A stretch of DNA of 64,000 nucleotides from contig JAZGTH010000059.1 in NCBI GenBank assembly GCA_036877525.1, positions 6,138,001 to 6,202,000 on the forward strand. The letters are read 5' to 3'. A model generated the notes under the pieces. The model had not been told where the DNA came from, ran no database searches, and saw only the letters and a program-made list of their open reading frames with translations. The translations under genes and the position numbers were made by a program. Of the stretch, positions 52,352 to 64,000 are shown one piece after another. The first letter of the stretch is position 1; the number at the start of each line of letters is the position of its first letter. This DNA is from Chromobotia macracanthus. Its lineage: Eukaryota; Chordata; Actinopteri; Cypriniformes; Botiidae.

Positions 52352-55300
52352 ACTGTACTATAACAGATACAGTGTAGAGAACCGCACTGTACCATACAAA
52401 TCGAATAGCAAACTGTAAACTGCCTTTAAAAAAAACATCATCTTCTCTATCATCTGATGTTTAACAGCCTATAAAAAAATATACCCAGCTTAAGTGCTAG
52501 CGGAGTGTGCTAGGGCAACCTGGGCGTGATAGAGATGGATGAGGCTGGGTGCAGAGTAAACGCACGTCACATGATCAAGGAACCCACAGTCACTTAGGGA
52601 GGCGCAGGCATGACAAAAATGGAAGTGAAATTGAAAAACAACACAGGGCGAAAATAGGGGACTGTGAGACAGGTGCCCTGAAAGGAGAAAAGAGAACAAG
52701 GGGAAGACAGGCAGAGAGACGGAGAGAGACAGATGGGAGAGAGAGGAGTAATAGGGACTGATGGGATCTCCTCCATAAGAGTTCACTGATGGATCGTACT
52801 AAAGCTAGGAGAATACGAGCCTCTGCTAGCTCTTACTTAAACTACATGAATGTGTTTGTAATTATGAGTGAGGACATTCATGATCTATTGAAGCAACAGC
52901 CCACCCGAGGCTATTCATATTGTTAGGGGTCTATTAATTAGTTAATGTAAATAAATATAATTTGGAAAAAAAAACTTCATATGGTTTATTAATTGGAGGT
53001 CTCTTCAATGCAAGGCACAGCCATAGTTGGCTTATTGCTTTTCTAAAATGCCATCAACAACAATACGCTAGAAGACACTAATGTTCATAAACATTCATAC
53101 ATTTAATTCTAATAGTCACAACAATTGGGCCAAGCGAAACTGATTAAACTGATCTACAGTCACATGGTTCAACTATGCACAAGTTCCTTTTTATAAATAA
53201 ACCTTTAACTTTTTTTTCAGCAATGAAATAAGTCCCTGGTGACGTTATTAACTACTAACTAAGCCCTGGTTGGCCAAAGAACACAGTACTATTGTGCTGA
53301 TATCACAATCCACATGATTCTGTTGATCATTGAACAATTAACACTCATATGCAGAACAATGTACTTTTACTTTCATTATTACTGTATGTGTGACTGTATG
53401 AGTCTGACTGTATGTATTATTACTGTATAAGTGTCACCCACTTAAAGAGCCCTTGCTATAGTAGATGCCCACTACACATTGATTTGTCATTGGAAGACAC
53501 CGGAAAGCAAGCACCACTTCAGGTCAGGGACTATAGTACGCACTCTGCTTCTGAGTCTCTGTTGCCCTAAAATAGTGCTGAGTGGTTACCTAGGAAATAT
53601 AGTTCAATTTAAGCTGGCCGTTTGAGCTGCAGGCCCGGGCTGCTGTGTATCTTGGCAAAGCAGCAGGAAATGACTTCAATTCAAAAGGCCCACCGTGAAA
53701 GAGTGGAGAAAAAAAGGAAAATACGTTTATAAAAGCTGAAGATGGTAGTGTCTGCCTCAGCAACTCCAGCGAGGTCAGTTTGGCCTGTTTGTGTTGAGTC
53801 AATGAGGCAAAAAAAACCCCCACCCTGACAGAGAGAAAGGGAGGGGCCTATCAGAGAGCAGCTTTGAGGGACGTTGGACACAGCAGTGATTGACAGGGGA
53901 GATGAGACACGCCCACAGCCAATACAAACCCAGACAGAACGGCTATGAGTTTGACCTGAACCCTCACAGGTGAGGTAGAAATATCCTCGAGTTAGATATT
54001 AGCCTGGGCGTTGTCTTATCAGCTGGAGATACTCTAATCAAATAAAGGAATGTCAGTGGCAAGTTAACAAGATAAATCTTTTTTAGGGCGATAAAACAGT
54101 GTTGTGAGTATAGCGAGTAAAAACAGGCTTTAGTAAGTTAATAAAGTGGCTAGTAACCTATTCAGATTTGCAACACTAAGTGGAAGTGTAATGAGGACTG
54201 TTGCGATTTGTGTTGTTGTAATGGACGGTTTGTATACAAACAGCCTGCTAAAGAAAAGCTCTGAAATGTTAAAATGTTATCATCAGAAGTTTATGTATGA
54301 GGATGACAAACCTCAATGTGGTGACACATGCAGTGTATTCCTCACATCTGGCAACCAATGCATCAGCCTGGCTCATCTGACCAGTCTGATGAATGGATTC
54401 CTCACTGTGTTTTACACATGGGCCCATGCTGTAGTTTGTGAGAATGAATCATAAGAGGCACCTGCAGGCTGCCGAGAGCTCCAGTGCTGTGCCTCATGCA
54501 GACAATACCTCAATGCTGTGCCTCAACACCTCACTAGGCTGCATCAGTGATCAGAGGAAGGGAAGTGTCTCTCAGCCAACTGCTAAAGCATCAGCCTTTA
54601 TGAGAAGGGGAAACATGCACTTCTGCGGCTGATCAATCGCTATGAATCGCACGAAAATGAGCGTTTCGTAGTCTTCTCTCATGGGGAGCGTCTTTAAACT
54701 TCAGGTGCAGTGAGAAAGCAATCGAACAGCATGCCTTTAATAATATAGCAGGGCTGGTGACCTGAAAAGGACTGTCAGTGTGGCTCAGTTCTGTGCCGCA
54801 TCTCTTAAACAGAAAAAGGGTCAGTTGTCCTCTGAATGAGGTAGGGCTCATTAAGGCTTAGAACATGATGGATCAGTCCTCAACCCTGCTGCCATCAGAA
54901 CAGCACAGGGAGCACAGAGAATTTATTACATACAACGTGCAACCCAGCACAACCTACAAACTTGACCTGAGAGAGTGCACCAAAAAAGCCACTGAATGAA
55001 AGGAGAACTCTTACTACTGTTAATCACTCAAAAAGGCATGGTTATTGGGCGATAGATAAACAATCGCAAATAACCCAAATAACACCCAATATAGCAACCT
55101 ATTGGTCTATCACATTGTTTTGCAGCATGAAAGCCTTCACATGCATTTATGCACACCAACAGTCATATTATAGTCAAATCTTATGGCTTCCAAAAGACTA
55201 CCATGATGTGTTTACAAAACAGAGCAAAATCTTGCCATTTTCTTTATTTTGAAGGAAAACAGCAGACAGAATGCAGCTGATGTAATTCAAGTATGGTAAA

Positions 55301-55748
55301 ATATATTAGTACTAAAGAGTACTAGACTACTATTAATAGGTGAAAATTACTTATTTAACATGTATGGGCTGATGGATACGTAAACCCTGGTGAGAAACAG
55401 GTGTGTGAAGTCTGTGGAAAACTGAAAAACATTCTGCAGGTGCTAATTTCATGTGGGCCATTTGATCAGGAAAATATTGGACAGCTTTTGACCACACAAT
55501 GGAAACTGGTGTTCAACATCCCTCCAAAGGCCTTCTTTATAACACCATGTCAGTTTGGTCATCGTCAACATTCAAAACGCAGTTTTAAACAAGCCCATGC
55601 TGATGAAATTCTCACCAACACCAAAAATTAAACTAAAATACAACGTAAAAAAGATGAGAGCTGAAACAAGGATTATGATGAAATGCAGAGAAAACAGCCT
55701 CTGTCTGAGAAGTATACATTTTCGACGCCAATAACTTCAAAGCGATGG
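52352..55748. other. intron 1 sequence without genes
   Basis: It includes the GA-rich run at 52679-52750 and a TGTATGAG/CTGTATG-like repetition near 53385-53430. Nothing with gene features was seen. Confidence 0.5.
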
Positions 55749-55990
55749 ATCTCAGTCTTTTTTACTTCAAGGACCCCCACTGTCAATATGTGAAGTAATT
55801 CTACCCAATAAAATATTCTCAGGTATGACTCAAAAGTATGTATGTATATTCATTATAGAAATAACCAAACACTAAGAAATAGCTTGGTTTTAATGCTTGT
55901 TTTAAAATAATTTTAAATTATTTTAAGTTATCTTGAGGCCCCCTTGGAAGTTAGTTGAGGCCCCCTAGTAGGACCGTGTCCCTGGTTGAG
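55749..55990. mobile_element. dispersed repeat with CCCCCTAGTAGG terminus
   Basis: It begins GATCTCAGTCTTTTTTACTTC followed by AAGGACCCCCACTGTCAA. It ends GAGGCCCCCTAGTAGG and CCCTGGTTGAG. This is the familiar teleost repeat that normally begins with TCTCAA..TTTTGACTC..GACCCCC and ends GGTTGAGAA. The interior is AT-rich and non-coding. Confidence 0.65.
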
Positions 55991-58919
55991 TTGATACTTG
56001 GTACAGCAGTAGGAGTATTGAAGGGTGATTAAGAATTGCCTATAACAGAAAAATAAGCTGCTGCACACATCCACTACAGCACAGACTGCTGAAGCTCAAC
56101 TCTCAGCAACACAAAGCTGAAAGAAGTCACAACACTGCTCCCCACCTTTCGCTCAAAGCTTGATGCTCAAGCATTGTGGTTCAGCGATTCTTCCCCTCTC
56201 ATCTGGGTCAGTGTGTCACCCAGCTTCGAATCAAAGTCAGTTCCACACACTCCTGCTGACCTCATTACCACCCCCATTAACGCTATTAACAGAAATCGCA
56301 GCTAGCAGACCATCATGAACATGTTAACGTGTTTTAAGGGGCTGGGTAAGGTGTGAGGGCTGTTTCCTTCATTAGAACATCTGATTTTTGTAGGGAGGCA
56401 TAAATGAAGGTCAATCATTGCTGCTTCATAGTGCTTTTCACCACAGGATGCAGAATCCTGGGGTTTTATTAGGCCAGAGGAATGTTTGATTCATGCTCAG
56501 TAGGGACGAACCTGCAGGACACCATGTCAGAGTTATGTATGGCCATTCTTCTCTCTGGACAAAAGAGGGCTGTAAAACGAATAGGTTTTGTAAAGCAGTC
56601 GACAATGGTTTCTTGAATCGCAAACACCTGGATGTAACTTCCCCCAGGTTCATCACACCTAAGCCTATAGAATGAAAACTTTGAACAGTTGAATTGTGTT
56701 TTGCTAGGCTGTATTGCCAGGTCTAACAGAGCTAAAACTGCTGTGCAGCATATTGAGGCCAGGACTCTTGCTTGGGCTGCTTGCTGACTGTTTCACGCAT
56801 CAGCAAAATCTCCAACAGCCTGCTACGTCGCCCTGGCATCATTCAGAGACTATTAAAGCATTAGATCTCAAAACAAAACAATCACTTTGGTCTCAGAGCC
56901 CACCATTTGGACATTAAATACTGTAAATGACCAGTCACATCACATACGCAGCCAACTTTAGTCACTAAATTCATCCCTCTTTATTAATTACATCTGTGCT
57001 TGACCAAACATCCAGTGCCACGCCTAATAGTTTGCAAAGCCATCTGCCTTGGCTTTGTGAAACTCAAACAAGTTGGTTTTCAGATTTTCTGCCCAAAACA
57101 TCTGTCCTAAATATGCGAAAAACAGAAAACAAAGATATATATGTCAGTTATGCTTTGAATAACATGATATAAATGCTAATTTGGAAGGTAGCAGCTTTCA
57201 GTATTTGACAAACAGACCGAGAGGCCAGACGCAATGTAACAGTGAAATATGGCACTGCAGAAAGGCTTGGTCATTCATCTTGACCCTTTGTCCTGTGCTA
57301 TATTAGCAATCTGTGCCGTTTATAATAACAGACATAAACACAGCAGCATTCCACACACACACACATTTTTATTGAGCTCACAGAACTTGGCCTAGGGAGA
57401 GAAGCAGTGACAGTGGGAGTGTATCTGCTTAATGGACAGCATCCTCTTTACCTCCAAACACCAGCATGGGGCCTCAGGGTGGGCACAGTACAAGAAAGTG
57501 GATCACTTAGACAGCGACAAGCCACACAGACAGAAAAAGGATTTAAACCTGTGTGTGTGTGACATTTTAAAACAACAGATAATTCTGTGGCAGACCAAAT
57601 AAGCCAAGACCTTGTCAAAAAAACATACAACTCCTGGTCAAATACCTGTCTTACACCTATTTTAATAAACTATGGCAGGGATAATCCATTTTCTGCATCT
57701 ACATTTGGTCTATACAACAAATATAGACCATCTCTCTCTAAGTTTCCAGGTTTATGCAGAAAATCTTCTGCCTGGCCTTATTTTTGTGTGCCGAGTATTT
57801 TTTACCCTGTGGAAGACAAAAAGCAGAACCCAAATTTATATAATATCTTCCTAAACATAACACAAGATCTACCGCAGTAAGTAGCCTAACTATATGTTGT
57901 TTTGTTATTACGAGACAGCTACATGTATCAAACCACTTCTAATTACAAACTGAGAGTGCCAAAGTTACACGTTGGGTGTTCTAATTACACGGTCTTGAAA
58001 TGAACTTACAGTATTGTCTTTACATTAAAAATAAAGCTTTTAAGATGCCTAAACACTTCATGTGTTGCAATGAGTGACAGCTGAGGACAGTAAGCTGGTT
58101 ATATATTACAAAAGATTTTGCAACATATCATAAATTTACGACACAAATAGGCACAATCTGACAGTTAACTGTAGATTGTGGATCAGGCCTGCTGGTACAT
58201 GTGAGGGCCGTGCCCTCCACCACAGTTCCCTCTCACTAGAAAGTCACCAAACTCGTCATGTGGCTTAACAAAAGCATTCAATCAAGGGGAACTTTAATCT
58301 CTATAATGTTGGTTCCCCATAGCTTTATACCCTACAAGGTTCAATTCCTATTAACTTAATGCCCGTCTCCTACAGCACTACATGATGTGCAGCTTACCTT
58401 TGCATAACCTCAAATGTGGTCTGAAATGTCACTGAAGCACATTTTCCGAATGATAATAGTGTTTCCGAATGCACAGACAAATTTCCGGACATCCAGAACA
58501 AAAAAACAACACTGTCCAAAATATTATAATGCAACACCTTCTGTCATCATTGCATAGGCAGAACTCAATGACATCAAACACGAAGCTAATGTCTGCAGTG
58601 GCCATTAATAACAGCCATCTATACCCAAACATGACAGCCAGCCTAACCCTGATCATATTTTCTCGATGTCACGTAAAAGCCAAGTTGATCTCCATGAAAA
58701 ATCTTCATGCACAGCCCGAGGCTGATTAAATAAAGGGGACTAGGCAGAGATGCTTCTCCTGTTTTTGCAGTTTTGTCAATGGAGGCGAGATCCACAATGG
58801 CCATCCACCTGCAAAAGTGGAGACTTATCTTTGACAACATCCACCACTCCCATTGCACCCTCCCTCCAGCCGGAGACAGCATGCAGTTTGCGAAGAGTTG
58901 CCACTAAATGCAACTCTCT
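55991..58919. other. intron 1, promoter-proximal part: no genes
   Basis: Ordinary AT-rich sequence with a short (CA)n at about 57354-57365. The CpG content rises from about 58900 towards exon 1. Confidence 0.5.
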
Positions 58920-59056
58920 ACGGCAGCAATGCAGTCCAATGCAGCGACAACTATTACATCACGGACACTCCGGTGACACTAGACGCAATAAAAGGCGCAG
59001 CTCGAGTTACACACGGACGTTTGCCGTGATCGAAGTGATCAAACCGTGACACTTAC

Positions 59057-59115
59057 TTGCCAATGACCTCGCACAGCTCGTAAACATCTTCAAACAGCAC
59101 GTCGTCGTCGGCCAT
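59057..59115 (-). CDS. cask: cask coding exon 1 (start codon, N-terminus of CaMK-like domain)
   Basis: Read on the minus strand, this exon gives ATG followed by residues starting MADDDVLFEDVYELCEVIG, plus two bases of codon 20. This matches the highly conserved N-terminus of vertebrate CASK, a membrane-associated guanylate kinase scaffold at synapses and epithelial junctions. CASK carries a CaM-kinase-like domain, L27, PDZ, SH3 and guanylate kinase domains; only the first strand of the kinase domain lies here. The start is supported by a strong context (A at -3, G at +4). The exon ends in ..GGCAA followed by the consensus donor GTAAGTG (59056-59050). The split codon AA|G is completed by exon 2 as Lys20, inside the glycine-rich loop. 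Teleosts commonly carry two cask paralogues (a and b); this fragment cannot decide which this is. Identity as cask is very secure. Confidence 0.97.
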
Positions 59116-59293
59116 GGTCCAACAAGACCGGGGACTTCACACTCCCCCCCAAAAACCCGTCCAAATGGTAAATATCAGCGGATCGCGGATACTTCCGAGC
59201 ACCTGAAACCCGCGGCGGAAGACCGACAGCGTCTGTTACCGTGCTCTTAATTCCGGTTAGCACGCAACGATTGAATCCTGGTGGTTTGGGCAT
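59090..59293 (-). other. upstream ORF overlapping the cask start codon
   Basis: An open frame of 67 codons begins at the only minus-strand ATG seen between the cask ATG and 59293. It runs through the cask start and ends 26 bases inside exon 1, in a different frame. Its ATG context is weak (T at -3, C at +4), so leaky scanning to the strong cask ATG would be expected. It matters only if transcription begins upstream of 59293, which is unproven. The predicted peptide resembles nothing I recognise. Confidence 0.4.
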
Positions 59294-59655
59294 GGAAATA
59301 AAGGTCCGCTGGTGGTTCGGCTGAAGGAGCGACGGTTCGGTCCGTTTGACTCGCTCTGCCCCACCTTCTCCCGCCTCTCTTCCAGCCGCTCAAGCGTTAT
59401 TCAAACGTTACGAAGAACTCCACAACAATCGCTGCCGAAGTCACGCCACCGAGCGGGCAAGTCGACTGAACGGGCAACTAACTGATCCGAGTCCGCCGAA
59501 CCTCGCCAGAAACACGCAGACGTCGTGTGGAGGATAAAACAAGCAAACTGCGCAGCTCACACGACTGCGCTCATTTTTCCCGCTGACTGCGCGCGACTCG
59601 CAGGCTCGCCGCTGCTCGAATTCTCTCTGGTAACTCCAGCTTCCAGAACGCACAG

Positions 59656-59666
59656 ACTCCGCCCAC
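59656..59666 (-). promoter_or_regulatory. GC box (Sp1/KLF-type) upstream of cask
   Basis: The minus strand reads GTGGGCGGAGT, a canonical GC box about 540 bp upstream of the cask ATG and inside the CpG island. It is a plausible core-promoter element; binding is inferred. Confidence 0.5.
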
Positions 59667-59966
59667 TCGGGTTATGAAACTGGATCGCTTTGCGCCGTAA
59701 TGGCTCCAGCAGGACGTTTGGATGCCGTAATTCCGACGTAGCGCCGCACGACCGCTTGAGCCAAAATGTCGGAGCGTATCTGTCAAAGTGACGCTTTCTT
59801 TCAGTGCCGTTTCCCGATGATATTTCATTGACTGTCATTTCTTTTATTGTCATTTATTTACTGTTATTAATTTATTCAGAGAGTGGATAAATGTTCACAG
59901 CTGATGATGTATGTCATATGTCTGTAGTATATATATAACATATATATAAAAAACGATATATCTGTC

Positions 59967-62763
<2,797 letters not shown>

Positions 62764-63046
62764 CCCAGCTAACAGGGAACATTCTCAGAACATTAGCTAT
62801 TGTTCTCTAAAAGTTCTCTTAGCTTTATCAAAAAGATTCTTGTTGTAAAAATGTTATTCTTAAGTTGTTATTGGAACATTTTAAAAATGTTACAGAATAA
62901 ATATTTGAATAATGTTCTTATAACCAAGCAATAACGTTAACACAATGTCACTGGATGTTTTGAACATTCTTAGAACATATCAAAATAATTTTTTTGTTAC
63001 AGAAACGTTAGGGAAACATTCTTAAAACCTGAAATTGCTAGTTGGG
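62764..63046 (+). mobile_element. CAGCTAAC-ended MITE, copy 2
   Basis: It starts CCCAGCTAACAGGGAACATTC and ends TTGCTAGTTGGG, giving imperfect terminal inverted repeats (CCCAGCTAAC against CCCAACTAGC). Internal TTCTTATAACCAAGCAATAAC and ACTGGATGTTTTGAACATTC match copy 1 (46688-47020) in order. No inverted duplication of its end is present here. Confidence 0.8.
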
Positions 63047-64000
63047 AACATTGGCAATGACTTCATCTATTGGGTTTATTACCCAAACATTTCTCCACAC
63101 AAGAATATTTGGCCAGTATGGCTAAAATTATGACAAAGTGTGTGTGTTGGTCTCTATTTGTACGTGTCTTTGCATACAGGGAGCTCAGAATAGTCTCCAG
63201 AGGCGGTGATGACCTCTTTTTGTATATCATGCAGAGAAAGACAAGGCCCTGGTAATGTTCTATTGTTGCGTAGGGAGTGTTTTACACTGCATAGTGCCCT
63301 AGGTGTGTGTCCCGCTGCACTCCGCTATCACTCAGAAAAACCATTACAATCTGATTAAACCATTTCCAGACTCCAACAAGAGGGGATTGTGGGAAAATTC
63401 ACACCTTCCTAATATGCTCAATCTCAGATGCCCTCAAGAACATTACTCAGGATAGTCAATTTAAAAGACAGGCAGTTTTAGTCCAAGACGTGATTTTGAT
63501 GGACCATTCCACACAGTAGAAGGCAGAGAAACACCTCAAACTCATTATGGCCTCTGGCACGTCTAATAAAGACATTGCAGCGATTATTGGTAAGTAGAGT
63601 ATCTTTAATTGCATTGGAGACTTTGTCTTACAATCATTTGCTATGTAAATTATGCAGCAGCACAACCGACGTGCCCAATCAGGCTTCATTTTCATGTAAC
63701 CAAATGAACTTGGGAAGAAACGTTGGGGATCATCATCTTTTCTCCCTGCACACCTTAACATTAACGTCTCACTACAGAACACATCCAGGACTCAGACAGA
63801 GTGATCGTGTCTGTGAAATACTGGACACCTTGAGCTGAATACTGAAAACACTGGCACAAAACATTTGCATGTACAGCGCTAAACTGATATGCAGGGCCAA
63901 CGCCAAAAAACAGTTTAACTACTAACCTTTCACAAACAGAGATTAGTTTGAAATGTTGCTTGACTGTAATCCAAGATTAGGAATGGCCAAACAAATTCAT
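63047..64000. other. right-hand edge, upstream flank of cask
   Basis: Unique sequence. An ATG-started 15-codon stretch ending in a donor-like GGTAAGTAG lies at 63547-63600, but nothing else supports an exon. No repeat recognised. Confidence 0.45.

Larger units (their letters stand above)
58920..59815 (-). promoter_or_regulatory. cask: cask CpG-island promoter and 5' UTR region
   Basis: This block stands out from the AT-rich surroundings by its dense CpGs and high GC content, and it straddles the cask start codon. No TATA box is seen upstream of the ATG on the minus strand. A canonical GC box (GTGGGCGGAGT on the minus strand) sits at 59656-59666. A half CRE (TGACG) lies near 59788 and a YY1-like AAAATGTCGG near 59763. 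This arrangement fits a broad, TATA-less CpG-island promoter, as expected for a widely expressed neuronal scaffold gene. The transcription start cannot be fixed from sequence; it most likely lies somewhere between about 59300 and 59750. Boundaries are estimated by eye. Confidence 0.8.

Overview
The window is vertebrate genomic DNA, almost certainly from a teleost and probably a cyprinid (zebrafish/carp/goldfish group). The evidence is two spliced exons of a vertebrate gene, AT-rich non-coding sequence with abundant (CA)n, (TA)n and (GATA)n microsatellites, a tRNA-derived SINE, and several short palindromic repeats that I recognise as typical of cyprinid genomes. It is not bacterial or viral: there are no operons, no long ORFs (longest about 176 codons, all unrecognisable) and no CRISPR or phage features.

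Only one gene can be supported. On the minus strand, positions 59115-59057 hold the first coding exon of cask (calcium/calmodulin-dependent serine protein kinase, a MAGUK scaffold), and positions 6253-6141 hold its second coding exon. Together they encode residues 1-57 and the first base of codon 58: the N-terminus, the glycine-rich loop and the ATP-site lysine of the CaM-kinase-like domain. Reading frame, splice sites and phases agree exactly. Intron 1 is 52,803 bp. The rest of the gene (exon 3 onwards) lies beyond the left edge.

Layout: 1-6140 is part of intron 2; 6141-6253 is exon 2; 6254-59056 is intron 1, with scattered MITEs, SINE pieces, minisatellites and microsatellites; 59057-59115 is exon 1; about 58920-59815 is the CpG-island promoter and 5' UTR, with a GC box and an upstream ORF overlapping the cask start; 59816-64000 is the upstream flank with microsatellites and one MITE.

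The most unusual structures are non-coding. At 46926-47183 there is a perfect 90-bp inverted repeat built from the end of a MITE, with (AT)n in the loop. At 28734-29140 a TTAA-ended MITE is interrupted by a complete tRNA-derived SINE, and a related uninterrupted copy lies at 24116-24393. A 67-codon ORF overlaps the cask start codon out of frame. I found no new protein system. Repeat families are named from recognition of their sequence, not from a database search.
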